Source: Dipetalonema caudispina
Lineage: Eukaryota > Nematoda > Chromadorea > Rhabditida > Onchocercidae
Direction of reading: 5' to 3'
DNA: 64,000 nt
NCBI GenBank assembly: GCA_013365325.1
Contig: JABVXV010000001.1
Location: 868,001 to 932,000, forward strand
Part shown: positions 49,687-63,000 of the stretch, in pieces
Numbering within the stretch: position 1 is the first letter of the stretch
How the letters are laid out: each line of letters begins with the position of its first letter
Notes under the pieces: model-generated
Told to the model about the DNA's origin: nothing
Databases searched by the model: none
What the model saw: only the letters and a program-made list of their open reading frames with translations
Translations under genes and position numbers: made by a program

Positions 49687-52241
49687 TTACTGTTTCGCTG
49701 GGGGAGCTCGGTAATAGCCAAAATTCAAACGAAGTTGTTCCAAGAAAATGAAAGTAAGAATCGTTTGTGGCGCCAAACGAACCCATGCTGGTATAAAGCC
49801 CTGTAAATTAGTCTCGTATTGAATTACTCAATCTTTACAAACTTGAAAACCTGAATCGTTGCCACCTAGAAAATAAAAAAAAAATGAATGCCTCACCTTG
49901 AAAAAGCCAGCTGGTCCAAGTTTCGCCGTATATAAGAAGCAAGACAAGATACTCTACAAATATTCATCTTCAATCTTCATTTTAAATTTAGAACATACTT
50001 TTTTTAAAGAAAAGTTGAAATCGTGAGACACGATTACTGTTATTGCCAAACTCGATAGGACATCGATATTACGTATGTTATTGTCTTAAAGCCATGAAAT
50101 ATGTCTGAGAAGTTAGACCTATCCGCCTACTCTATACACAGTGGGTTGAAATATGTGATGTAAGTAAAGCAATAAATAGTAAGGAATTTACATTGAACTG
50201 GCCCGGTTTTGCGTTCATCATACGTGTCTTCATAACATCCAGTGGCTGAGTTAAAATTGTCGCAATTGAGGCCTTAAATAAAAACTTTTGCAGGCTTTAT
50301 TACGAACTGTGCTAAGCGCAAATGGAATTGCGTATGAAGAAAGAAAAAGTATTTAAAATTATCAGAAAATGATGATGGTACCGCAGCAAATGAAGATCCG
50401 AAGTGAGTCGCTGGGTTATCCTTGAAGTAACCCGATGCAATGGCGATTTGTTTGATTTGGTCATAGAACGATAACTGACCAATGGTCATGAAAACAGCCC
50501 TGGATGTTGCCATTGCAGCCCCACTAAAAAGTTTAGTGACGCCTTCTTCACGCATCACTCGAAACAACCCATCGAATGCATGCTTGTAATTTCGTCGTTC
50601 TGCTGGCGGTAACTAGAAATAGATGTAAATAAATTTTGAAACGATGTCCAGCTACAATCAATGCTATATGCTGACCTTAAAGCTACAGATTTTAATATAA
50701 TGCGTTCAGTATTGGATTATGACTCGATAACACTCAAACATAACAGTGATGCAGAAGTTTACTTCCGTTTTAAAATAAAGTCATATGCATATTAGAATGG
50801 TTTTGAGAATCCGTTGAGATTTGGGAACGAAACTAACCAGAAAAAGGTTAACCTCATTGAATGAGCTGAAAATTCTTAACTAGAATGCATAAATGTTTGT
50901 ATTAATACATCAAAGCTTGTTTGCACTTTATTTCCTCATATCTCCCAGAAAAAAAAAACCTATTTTGTGTTTGGGAATTTCCACACATTTAGAATTTGTA
51001 GTAGAGGCTTAGCATTCTAATGTACCTAAAGAAATGAACAATATATACCTTCACATCATTTTGCATGCGCACATTAATCATATCTCCAGGGGTACCAATG
51101 AAACCTCCACATGCTCCGCTTATTCCCGCCATTGCAGCTTTCTGATAGAATGGAATGGTAGTTGAATCTACAATGCGTATGAATCATGCATATAAAACTG
51201 AGGCACTTATTCTATCCTAAGAATTTTTTTCGATCTACACTGTGAATAAATAACTGAACATAGCATAATTTCACCAACACAATAAAGTTAAAAAGTTATA
51301 AATCATCCAGCCACCTTATGTAGTATAACTTAATCTGACCATTCAGGTAACACTTTTCCATGATCCTGGAAAAATTCAGAAATTCCAAATTATTTCCAAG
51401 AGTTTATACTCGATAACGGTACGAGATATGTTAGAATTTTCACATTTAAAATGGCACGACTCCCAACAACAACACAGATATGGTAACATGAGGATTGAAT
51501 TTGAGCATTAATAAACTATTTGGCTAAATTTATCCCTTAAACAGGCTTGTATACTTCTAATTATTATCAAAAATACTTGTGTCGAAAATAAACAAGACAA
51601 GAAACCTCCCGGAAACTGCTTCTTCAATTGCTCATACATACCAAAACGTGTCAACGAATATGTCATCTGAAAATGTGAAGTATGGTGACAACCTGCTCAG
51701 AGCACTACTGTAATCATTAAAAGCATCTTAATTTTAATGCTGAGGTAAGACTGATGAAATATACAAAATCTTTTTCTCCAACGAAGTCTTCAAATAGTCT
51801 CTAGAATCACTCATTTTAATAATCACCCATTTCCTATGTAAATTCTTAAGAATCACATAATTCTGATGGTCAATGAGCCAGTAACAGTTGTCATTCAAAC
51901 AAAATCATCACAAATTATAACTAACTACTTTAACTGATATCAATAAAAGATGTTTCATATCTTGCCTGTCTTAATAAGGAAGCTGAAATACCATTGTAGA
52001 GACCTCGAATGCCATCGCTTCGAATAATTTTCATTGTCATTTCAAAAATACCAATTTGACCATGTTGTTGAGTTTGTAAATGTACCTAAAAGATGTTATA
52101 AATGTTTGATCATAAATGTTAATAATGTTTAACACTAACCTTAAGTAAATCAAGTGGATGTGTACACATTGCTGCACCAGCAGATGCTGTACCACCAAAG
52201 TACCATCGACTAAGGCGTTGCTCCTTTGATTGAATTGACAT
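49687..52241 (-). CDS. SLC25A10: Mitochondrial dicarboxylate carrier (SLC25A10)
   Basis: SLC25A10 exchanges malate/succinate for phosphate or sulfate across the inner mitochondrial membrane. Eight exons join in phase: 52241-52140, 52085-51966, 51666-51606, 51167-51049, 50612-50382, 50272-50192, 49953-49897, 49800-49687, for 294 residues (human 287). The three carrier repeats each show the PX[DE]XX[KR] signature: THPLDLLK (residues 27-34), GTPGDMINVR, and TQPLDVMKTR. Close matches to the human dicarboxylate carrier rather than the oxoglutarate carrier include SRWYFGGTASAGAA, RQMTYSLTRFGMYE, REEGVTKLFSGAAMATSR and TIGQLSFYDQ. The second intron has a GC donor (CAG then GCAAGA) with a standard ttttcag acceptor; the codon order RQ-MTYSLTRF across it confirms the join. 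The C-terminus ends RAPPAKQ. Confidence 0.95.
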
Positions 52242-54428
52242 TATACCTAGAACCTATAATATTTATCAAAATAATGAACGACCATAGAATTGATTGATCA
52301 ATAATGATCAATATTAATCATATCATTTGAACTACCCTCATTCCAGTTGACCTGTATCACATCAACCTAAGTTAACATTTCATCGAATGGATGTCTCGTC
52401 CTTTCATCATGTCTATTTCTGTTGTATCTATCTATCTATCCATGTCTGTCTGTTTCTCAACTACACCATCAGAGAAGGGGGCATAGCCGTTTTGTTCTCA
52501 GTCAATTGCCAATACTTTCTCGGCCTTTCGATGAGTGACCTTTCGATAAGCAAAAGTGTTTTATATCTTTTCATCCTCTCCTCTCTTCACTTAGCTTACT
52601 ATTACACTACCTTCCTAACCCTACCATCTTTGGTTATTATCATATCGTACACCGCTTGTATTAAGCTTAATTAAAAGTTTGAAATGCTAAGCTTCTCCTC
52701 TAATCTCATCCCACTTCCCCTCCCCCCCACTTTCTCTCGATTATAACCGCTTGTAAACTATAGTCACCATATTATTCTCAGAAATATTTTTTTTTACAAT
52801 TTGCATAAAAAAAGAAATAAGGAAGAGAAAAGAAAAAGAGAGAGGGAGAGAGAGAGAGAAACTATCGATTTGATTGTTGCAATCTTAATGATTAAACTAA
52901 CTGTATCGATATATTCATTAATTATTCATCTCAACAGTGTACTTTCAGATTATTTATCGAGGAGTATTATTGTCATCGATACATTATTGATGGATTATAT
53001 CGTATTGAATGTTAACACATCGTTATTTTGTATCTATTTGTTGATCACATTAAAGGTTAATTGCTATAATCAGTTACTGTTAAATCGATTGGAAGTTTTC
53101 AATTATGGGTTTAATCTTCTATGCAAAAGATTTTATGCTACATATTCATTCAGAAGATCACATGCAAAGATTAGTTTACATTTTTAAATTTAATGTCAAC
53201 CTTTGTCCTATCTATGTTCTACGATTTGTGAATTTCGAAAATGTTTTGCATTTTTCCATTTTCAAATACTCACAGCAGTGAATCATTCATAGTATTCCAT
53301 TATTTCAAAGGTCGTATGCCATTCCATCGTGCTTATCCGTACTGTCCAGATGGTCAGATGTGTCACCTTTGTTTGCGTATTTCTTCCGCTTTCCATGAAA
53401 ATGGGAATATTTGAAATGACTCATGCATACCTTGGAATAAAATTCTCCGTAACAAACTATCATTTTAGTTATCTATGTGTGTGTGTGTGTGTGTATGTAT
53501 GTGTGTGTCTGTCACACATTCATGTGCATAGTGTATGCAACCCGTTGTGGTCCTTGACGACAACCACCACCCTCTCTTCTTGGAACTCTAATCAACAATC
53601 TACCCTTACATTGTGTCACTTGTGAGGTTCGCTCACATTCTGTTGTAATTTGCATGAAAATTTAATCTTATATCAATATTTAATTTTCGAATAAGCTAAT
53701 GAAGAGCCTTTGCTATGAAATCTGTTGTTTATTTTTTTTATAAAAGCATGCATAAATACAAGATATGAGTAATGCTTGCTACGGTACAAATGATACCGAT
53801 AGTTGAGGAACTGTAATTTATGAAAGAAAACTGTGTAATTTAAGTAAATCGATGTTGTTTCAGGTCATAAAATAGAAATACTTCCCTGAATGCAAGAAAA
53901 GTGTTGTAACATTCAACTCAACCCCAAATGACAAAGCGCGGCTGATCAAGAACGAACTTTGAAAGGAATAGTAAACCGAATTCAGGTTTTTCTCTTTTCC
54001 TTTTTATTTGTGTGATGGCATTAATATTTTTTAATTAGTAATTTTAACTACCGTTTGATGGAAGTCGTATTTCATTTTCACTATACCGTAGAGTACAGTT
54101 ATGTATTTACTTCATCAAAGAAATCATTAGGTTTTAGATTGAAAATAAAAGACCCAAATATTCAGTAGCGACTGAACGAGGCTTCCTTAAAGTAGTTGTT
54201 TGTCACCAAGCTATTTCACTTAAATTAAGTTGTTGTTGGACCTGAAGGAGAGTAAATTAGTTTCTATAAGTCTTTTTTAGAAATGTCTGTATATCCCTTC
54301 AAACACCTTAGCCATACGGTGAACAAAGAATAATTCAAAATAAATAAGGAAAATCTATGTTTAGCAAATCTTCACGTTTATATTAGAGTTAAAAGTTTAC
54401 TCTTTATATTTTTATTGATTCTAGAAAT
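52242..54428. promoter_or_regulatory. Divergent spacer between SLC25A10 and the Clc-like gene
   Basis: 2.2 kb between divergent genes, containing both promoters. Simple repeats: an AGAG purine tract (about 52801-52860) and a TG run (about 53475-53510). A 128-codon ORF at 52801-53187 (+) is low-complexity at its start and AT-driven hydrophobic afterwards, so I did not call it. Confidence 0.4.
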
Positions 54429-55842
54429 ATGAGTAATGCTGGACATCGAGCACAGAAGGCAGTACTGATTGTTTCTTTGATATTACTCCTTATTGCTTTG
54501 GGTACATCTGTTATTGCCGTTCTCTCACCTTCATGGCAAGTGGTCGATATACGCGAATTCCGTGCACAGCATCATGTAAAAGCTTTTACTGCTTAATTCA
54601 TTTCCACATATTTCTTCTATCTTCCTTTTTAAATTTCTTTGCTTATCTCTGCGTTCACTGATAAAACGGATGTATTTGTAGCACGGTTTATGGCAAGATT
54701 GTACTCGCCCACGTTATCATTCACATGGAGTAAGCAATGAAGAGTACGGGGAAATGCAACATACCACTCTCTTCTGCACATATAAATTTGATCGTAATGC
54801 TCGGGAGATTATTGATGAGAATTTATTAGATATGAGTCAGAATAGTGCTGCTGGTGAAGCCGAATATCATCAGTTTTTTGGTATGTATATTTATTGTATT
54901 AGACTTCTTTAATCTAGGATGAGGCTTGAACACTTTAACATTTTTAGTAACTCTATATTTGTAATGTTGTAGGTTGGCAAAAAGCTGTACTAATATGTTT
55001 CATTGTGGTCTTTGCAATCACTGGACTGGCTCTCTTATGTGGAATTTGTGCACCATGCAGTAATCCAGTTGCCGTTTTCTTTACTGTTCTCATTTTTATC
55101 GCATGTCCGTTATTTTACTATTTCTCATCTTATTTAGTTTCTAATCATCGGGTAGGATCAAAGAATTTCTTGAAAGTTATCATTATCTACGTAGCACTAC
55201 AAAGGAGGCCTGTGTTGGACATATTCAAAATCATGTGAAAGTGGAAAGAACAGTCTGAAGTCGATGTTTGGATTATTCTGGCTGTCTTCCATCTCGTTGA
55301 GTTATAAAAGATTTGTCTACTATTGCAGTATTTTTTTCGATTGTTGCAAATGCGATATTCTTCTTTGCTGCACATCGAGTTGATAGTCGATTTGTACATG
55401 GACTTGTTGGTACTTACGAGGTCAGTTGCCATTATTCTGCTTTAGCTTAGGATTAAATTGTTGAAAACTACCGATTGTGATATTTTAATTCGAACTTCGA
55501 AGCTAGCCGACGGCTTATCATGCATCCGGCATGTTTTATTTTATACCTTACAGTTCGCCTTTTCTATTTACCGACAAAGTTACAACTGAGATTTTTATCT
55601 TCTCGAATTCAAATTCTATGAGACTGAGTGAATTTCGGGATTGCCATTTTTAGCAAGAAATTGGTTCTGCTTTCTATTTATCGATAGCGTCGACATCTTT
55701 GCTGTTATTTTCATTCCTCCTGGCATTGGTATCAACGTACTACTTAGTTCAAGATGCAAACAAACCGCATGATGGATTGATTTCGCCGGTGATGCGAGAA
55801 TTGGTGCCACTGTATAACTCTACCAGGCACACTGCCATTTAA
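54429..55842 (+). CDS. Clc-like (claudin-superfamily) four-TM protein with a one-base frameshift
   Basis: Nematode Clc-like proteins are four-pass membrane proteins related to claudins/PMP22. Exons: 54429-54575, 54682-54880, 54973-55151, 55329-55420, 55654-55842; about 268 residues. TM1 is KAVLIVSLILLLIALGTSVI, followed by LSPSWQVVD and the claudin-type GLW...C (HGLWQDC) in the first extracellular loop. TM2-TM3: VLICFIVVFAITGLALLCG and AVFFTVLIFIACPLFYYFSS. TM4 region: QEIGSAFYLSIASTSLLLFS. Exon 3 ends in phase 0, but exon 4 continues the family sequence (FSIVANAIFFFAAHRVDSRF) only if one extra T is present in its T-run (55331-55337). As written the gene is frameshifted, either by an assembly homopolymer error or a real mutation. 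AATAAA at 55920 is a likely polyadenylation signal. Confidence 0.8.
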
Positions 55843-56268
55843 TTTTGTTATTTTATCTTGTTTTTTAGATCTTGTTATAGTCGAACATACCGTTTATTGT
55901 CTTTATTTTGAATTCTAACAATAAATTGTTTAACAAACGAACAAACAGATCAAAACCGAAAGATCCTTTGGGTGACCTTGCGTCTATTTGACGTGCAACT
56001 ACGTCACGCCGAGAAGAGAGAGTGTGTTTGAATAAAACTCCTGGTGATTCTATGTCATGAATTTCGATGTCAACTATTAATATTGTTACATTGCTCAGAT
56101 TTTCAAAATAGTGGTCCCACTAGCGGTAAAACGTGACGATCAGAAATCAAAGTAAATAGTTTCCAGTGCAAGATTATGATTTAAATGTTTTCACTATTTC
56201 CGAGAATACAATGAAACCTCATTTTGATAGAGCTATGAAACTTTGACAGCAATGACATAATTCGACGC
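55843..56268. other. Convergent spacer, Clc-like and lipase 3' ends
   Basis: About 430 bases between two convergent genes. It contains the AATAAA at 55920-55925 (+ strand) and otherwise nothing I can name. Confidence 0.5.
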
Positions 56269-57919
56269 TTACTGTAAATTTTTTCTGACAGTATTTCTGC
56301 TTGTCTTGCATCCGGATAAACCGTAATCGCTGACATGTTCGCCAAAATAGAATACATGGTCATTAATAGTGTAGTGGCGGTAGTAACCATCGCTATAAAA
56401 ACAGAATTCCCAACAAGGTTCCTTATGGAAAATCGGAAAATGGAATTTCTTTTTTCAAAATGAAAAATAAATCCGACCTGCAGGTCTGATCCTCATTCCT
56501 CGGTTGACCTAAGCAAAGCTTGTATGAAGAAGTTTCAGTCATATTTTCGGGATACCAAACTTCAAGTCCATGATGATATGGTCCAAAGCTGAATCGTGAA
56601 CTGCATGCAAACGTTCGTATATTGATTAAACAACTTGGTAGATGCGATACCTTAAATTGTTATTAAATATCCTTGTGAATTTTCCTGTTTTTTTAAATTT
56701 AAAAAAGAATAGCAAATTTTTTCGATTCTGCTTGACTATGGCATTAGTACCACTTGTTGTTTTCTTCTTTATGTCACATTTATTGGCACATATAAACGAA
56801 AAAAGAGAATTTTAATGCTCTGAAATATAAAGCATAGACTATTAGAACATGAAATAATTCGAGATGATAACTTACGATATCTCCTCGATGTACGATGCGA
56901 AAAGTGACGGGTACCAATGTATCATGAGCGAATGCATAATCTCGATTGCCTGTTCTAGGTTCACCAAACGTTATGAGGCGAATATCTACGCTGAGGTTGC
57001 TCTTAGCATAAAAATATGCAAAATGAGTACTGGCCAAGGATGCAAGCGAACCGCCAAGGGAATGTCCAGTGAATATTATCGGTCGAGTGCTGTTTGTCTA
57101 CAAAACACTAATAACATCATCATTCATACTACATTCATTTAGATATTGAGACTAAAAAAAAATTCAAAATCTTCGGATTTTCGGATAAGTTATAACAAAG
57201 GAATAAATTTACCTTTAATGTTCTTCTCAACATATACCACATATCCTTCCAAATAGATCGAAATGCCGCATTGAAATAACGTTGCACTGAACCACCTGCA
57301 ATGAACTTCGCTTTTGGTTCTGTCATACTTGCCAGAATTTCAGCAGTAAGTTGAAGTTTGGAGTGTGTACCGCCAAATGCGACAACAACATGCGTGGGAG
57401 ATTGTGATATGTAATACAAGCACTGAAATTATGTAAATTTGATACAATTTTTTTAGAAAAACAATAGGACAATTTACTCAAGTGATCTGATCGTTGGATA
57501 CGTATCAAGCATTTAAAGTGTAAGCAAGTCAAAAGTCAGCGTCGAAAATTACATTATTTTTCATCGAGTAATAAAGAATATTGCGTTAATTTGAAGGATA
57601 AATGCGTACCTTTAAAATTAAAACGAAAAATAATTTAAAACGTTGATATAGCAGGAAAATGTATTCAAGTGAAAATAACTGGAAGAAATATTAAGGAAAT
57701 TTTTACCTCATCATGGAAGTGATCACATGATACGTTGCCTTGTCGTAGAATATGAGTACCATAATATTTTGCCAAACATTTCAATGGATCTCTAGAGTAT
57801 GCTGCAGCTGCATGCTCAAATGCAAAACGGGCAAATTCTGGATCATATTTTTGAAGAGCAATTGTAAGCTGTTGTTGTAATATTACTAAGAGAAAGATTA
57901 TCAATAAACTAGAACACAT
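56269..57919 (-). CDS. Secreted class 3 (fungal-type) lipase
   Basis: An alpha/beta-hydrolase of the lipase class 3 family, common in nematodes as secreted triglyceride lipases. Five exons join in phase: 57919-57707, 57422-57213, 57097-56876, 56650-56478, 56392-56269, for 313 residues. An N-terminal signal peptide is clear (MCSSLLIIFLLVILQQQ). Oxyanion region: THVVVAFGGT. Nucleophile elbow: FTGHSLGGSLASL with Ser154. Then ITFGEPRTGNRDYA and RIVHRGDIV with the likely acid Asp214. The likely catalytic His285 sits in INDHVFYFG, the position equivalent to DHLSYFG in Rhizomucor lipase. Further conserved pieces are PYHHGLEVWYP and paired cysteines near the ends. I chose the ATG at 57917-57919; the frame is open a little further upstream, but without an ATG. 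Confidence 0.93.
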
Positions 57920-60098
57920 CACATTCCGCAAATCCTTTCCTTTGATATCTTTTCGGCTGTAATTGCAATATTCCTAGGACGAATTGTTTGATTCCATTTA
58001 TTCAACACTTCAGCTTTAATTTTTACCATCAGATATTTTTTCAGCATAATTAACTATTCCTCAGTCATTGAATGATATATAATAGCTTATGGATCTTTTG
58101 TCAAAATGTCGCTTGTCAATCGTTTAAATCCATCCTACTAACCTGTTCATTAGCTAGCCAACAGGTGACCATAACCTAAGTTATGAGTTATCCAAGTTTG
58201 ATTTTTCATTAACAAAGTCATGATTAAATTAGACTTGGATAAATGATAAGTTGAAAAAAGTAGCAAACATTATCGTTACATGATCATATCGATCTATCCA
58301 GTGAAGACAAGCGGCAGGAAGTATAATATTATCATTGTTGTGCTCTACCTGGAATCATTGATCATTGAGCAGTACTCGTCTACTTATTACATATTGTTTA
58401 TTGTCTCACCAAATGCTTTTATCAGTTGTGATGAAGTAGTAACAGTTGTAAGAGTGGGAGTGATAAAGGAAGTATAATTCATTCGGAACTATTTCGTTCC
58501 ATCCATTGATCAAAGCTTAAAACAAACAATATCACGCCTATGTTCCTTCAATCATAGCTTTTCTTATCAGTGTTACACTCCTAATATCCCATCCTTATCA
58601 GTGCTTCATTCTTAACAACTCATTCACTAAATTTTAATGAGGAGACACTGTAAATGTTGTCTGGCAGGTTGCTAAATAAGAGTATCCTATAGTTGCCTAT
58701 TTTCTAGTTGAATTTAAAATTTTCAAAGTTTAGGAATTAATCTTTGAAAGATTAAAATAATATTCTTATCAACTAAATCATCTACCTTATTTATGCTCTT
58801 TACATGTTCTGATATCAATGTTGCAACAGGACAAAAGGAATAGAAGATTTTCATTTTTCTCTATAGGACTTGCTCGATCGACAAGAAATGTATAGAAATA
58901 TAAGCGATAGCATTTAATTAATAAATGGTCAATTACCAGCCAATCTTAGTTAGTTTGGCGGTAATAACCTTTGCATTTGAAAATTTGTAAAATGAAGAAG
59001 TGTGAAATGTGTTCATACACAGACATGAGAAGAGAATTAATTAAACAAGTGATAATTATTGAAGGAAAGGAGAGAAATGAGTGAAGCAAAGAAATTACAC
59101 AGCTAAATAAAAAACAATTTTTAAACAAAAGTGATGAAATATTGGAAAGTCAGAATTTTCGTAAATTCCAGACATTCAGTTAAAGAAGTGAACAATTTCT
59201 TTTCGGAAACATAATATCTATACAACTTTCGAAATGTATCGAGAATTTCTAATTGTGCAGGAAATTAATGGAAACATGAACAAAAACAGGATTTCTAACT
59301 TAGACAATACCGTATTCGGAAAAACTCAGCAATAAATTAAAATATCGCTTTTTGAAACGAAACTGCCAAATTGACTCGTTCTGATTTTCTATAATTATTT
59401 GTATCAAAAAAATTACAACACAGACTTGATATAATGGTAATGATAAAAGTAAAATGAAAAATATCTACTTACACAAAAATTAAAATAAAAAGGAAAGCCT
59501 AAACTAACTAGACGGAAAAAGTGGAATTGAAGCAAAGTGACCATCAAAACAAAAAGATCGCCGAATCTACTAAAATGCTTCACCACTTACTAGCTAAACC
59601 TAGAAGATCTACCAATACAGCACATCAAGATTTATCCTTTTCAACCGCGGGATAATCGTGACAACAATCAGAAAATTTTAAACCAAATTAGTAGAGAGTA
59701 AGCTGCTTGTTAGTTCTTCCAGATTAAACAAATATTTTACAAGTATGATCGAGAATGGAAAGGATCGAAATAATTTAGTTCAATAAATTAAACAATGATG
59801 GACCAATGGAAATAAGAACTTCAGATTCAAAACATCACATCATAATGATTATTGCTCATATTATGATTAAGTCAAAAGGTTACTATAACCATCTTTATTT
59901 GATGATATCTGCTATATCACAAATTTCATTCTACTTTTCCCTCTTACTATTGCATCTGGTCCATTATTCTGCAACAAATACATTAATAGTAACCCTTCTG
60001 AAGAGTAGTTTATCATTTTTGAAAAGACGAAAGAATAGCGATAGCTTTCGTTGTTATAAACATATTTCAGATTTTCCGGTTGTAGCACGGAGTCATTA
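57920..60098. other. Spacer between RNF216 stop and lipase start, no gene seen
   Basis: 2.2 kb of AT-rich sequence. It contains the lipase promoter and the RNF216 3' UTR. Chance ORFs such as 59806-60102 (+) are AT-rich and overlap the RNF216 end. No RNA gene or repeat array was recognised. Confidence 0.45.
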
Positions 60099-63000
60099 TT
60101 AATTTTCCTTGGTTGCCGGTTTCATTCTCTTCTTTAATCCGGCTAATTCATTGATATTTGGTGCTTTCACATCAATTGATTCAGGATTTTGCTCATTGAA
60201 CAAACGTAGAGCTTCCAAACCAGCACGTTTTGCGACCATTTCATGGAGTTGCTCAAGTGATGTATCTTGCCGACAACGACCCTTAGCGCTTAAATTTAAA
60301 TTATTGATATAGTCTTATCACTTCAAAGTGTTTAGATCTTATCTTTAACTTTAAGTGTGAAATTGTAAACTGATGTTAATTTTGAAAAGACTGAAAGATA
60401 CTTGGAGAAATGTTGGTATGGATTATCTTTCGGTAGCGATACATTGCAAACATAACAGAAGAAAGTACCACAAGGACATGTCATTTTATTGCATCCTGTT
60501 TCTTTCGTGATTCTAAAAGAAATGATTAAATATAAGCTAAGCAGGAGAGATGAAACTTAGTGGTAGGAGGACTGTATTCAATATCGTATTCAGTAACATT
60601 TTACTAAAGCAATTGAAAGTGAAAATTCTTTTCAATTGACTTTTCACTTAAAAATCCCTTACTTTGAAACTTTTCGTCCTCATGTTTTTAAAATTTATTG
60701 AATGTATCTCTACAAAAAAAAAATAGATAACAGACCATGAAATCCTGCAATATCACATAGAACTTACTTCTTATCACAAGTTGGACATGTGCGAATTACT
60801 GCTTCTGACATACGTTCTTCAATAAATTTACGTTTTTTGGTCTCAAAATCAGCATCTTCTTCAACTTCTTCACATCGCAACGGAATGTGTGATTCTTTCC
60901 GACATTTCCTGAAATTTTTCGACAGAGAAAGGAAGGAAAATTAGTCGAATGAAATGATATTTAGTGTAAAAGTAAAAGTTTATAAAACAGACCTGCATGA
61001 TTCTTTTTGGCAATCAGCGTTTAAACAGAAAATTATTTGATCTTCATCATTATCAAAACTTGCCGGAAAATCACAAAATGGACAGAACTCGACACATTCA
61101 ACTTTTGAGCTTAGAATTTCGTCCTGAAAGATATTCGACAGGTCCAATTTTCCGAACAATTACTTCCAGAACATTTGCATCACGTCTTATTGTTTTTGAA
61201 TTTTGGCAATTTAACTCGTTGTAAAGCTTCTCCTCATTTATTTAAATTTGCCCATTGGACCATGTAAGAGTAGAAGAACATACGACAGAGAATCTTTCAA
61301 AAAACTCCAAATACTGAGGCAAATTTGTCGCAGCCAAGTTTAAATAACAAAATTATTGCTACTGTCAAATGCAGAAAGAAGTTTCAAACTGAGGAATAAT
61401 AGATTAAGAATAGTTGTATAGCCAAGAAAAATTTCCAAATAACTAGGGAAATTTAATGTTTTCTAGTGATACAAAACATCACTCTTAAACAGCGTAGAAT
61501 GAGTAAGCGAAATAAGGTTGGTGACAAGAGATTCTGAAGAGACGAAATTTCAAAACGACCATTTGTACACGATGGATCCATGCAAGAAATCCAACTCATA
61601 CCTAAATTTTTTTTTCTTTTATTAGAATGCTCTCATAAGAGATTAACATCTTATTTTTTATATACCACTTTATTTTGCAGTAACAATAGAAGCCTTTTTG
61701 TGAAACTGATTGTTAAAAGGATGAAAGTAAAAATGGAAATATGCAAGATAATCGTCCCCTTTTAAATGCTTCTTCCATAATCAAAAATTAAACAAACCAT
61801 CGCCAATCTGAGTTTCGGTATGTTTTTCTACGCAATTCTTGCAAAATTCATGATCTCCCTTGTTGCATTTGATCATATCCTCTTCTAAATGATCATTCTC
61901 GCAACAAATGATACATTCTTTTAGTAAGCCATTCCGTTCCGCATATTCTAACGCTTCCTTTCGTTTAGCAGCACAGTTTGCTACGTAATCTGCAATATGT
62001 GTTATGAAAATGTAGAGTTAAGATAAGAGATAATCATGATATCACGAATTCAATCAGGACAATAAATCGTGGTAGCACAGAAGCTTACACTAAAGCATAA
62101 ATATGGATATTTGAATCATTCGGAAGCCCAAACCTTCCATAAAAAAACTCCGTAGATTAAAGGAATTATAATGCATACAATACAAGTAATTTCTGCTTCA
62201 GATGTAATATTTGCATGGAGATTGTGAAAAGCAAACGAATAACCCAAATATTTTCCAAAATTCAAAGTTCCCGAGGAAAAAGAACCAAGCAATAACTTAA
62301 GATTTCGTCTTCATGTAAGCAGTATTGTGCTTCCCGGAAAAATAATCGATCCAACGAATTCGGATACTCCGGAATTTTTTTACGATCAGATATTCGTCTA
62401 AATCTCACTTTAACACGAGCATTCGTAATAAAATGAGGAGCATTTTCACCTGAAATTTTTTGACAGTAAGAATTTCCAGTTACGAAAGATGAAAAACTGC
62501 CTTCAACTGGTAATATTAAATAGTATCAATACGACATGTTCCATTGGGGACAAAGTTAGCAATAGCTGTACGTTACACTTATGACCACTCGTAACCTTTT
62601 CAGGGAAATAATTTCGCTTATCCAATTTGCAATCCAGGCAAGTCTGACACTATCAAAGAATGACGTACAATTGACGTTCGACTCGTTCGTCAGTTGCCAA
62701 TAGATTATGTGAATGGTTCAGTTGAGTGGTATCATTTCGATGAAAAATGAATTTGAAAAAGAAGGAAAAAAAATCATTCAGGCAAATATTTATGAGCCTT
62801 AATACTAATTAGAGACCAAATCTAACAGTAATTGTACAGCCAAATTTCGAGGGAAGTGGTGTGATGAACCTAGAAGGATTTCATTAAAATAAATTTGCCT
62901 CAGTGATTGGCTTAGTCATTAATGCACTAATCTCTAAATTCAAAGTACATCAAGCTTGAAGAGTTAGCACTATATCTATGATCAGATTTGTAGGAACATT

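Noticed and set aside
52801..53187. 128-codon + strand ORF
   Set aside because: It begins in an AGAG repeat and continues as AT-driven Ile/Leu/Tyr-rich text between two divergent promoters; no family resemblance.
59806..60102. 98-codon + strand ORF
   Set aside because: AT-rich, overlaps the RNF216 3' end antisense, and shows no domain or signal beyond composition-driven hydrophobic stretches.
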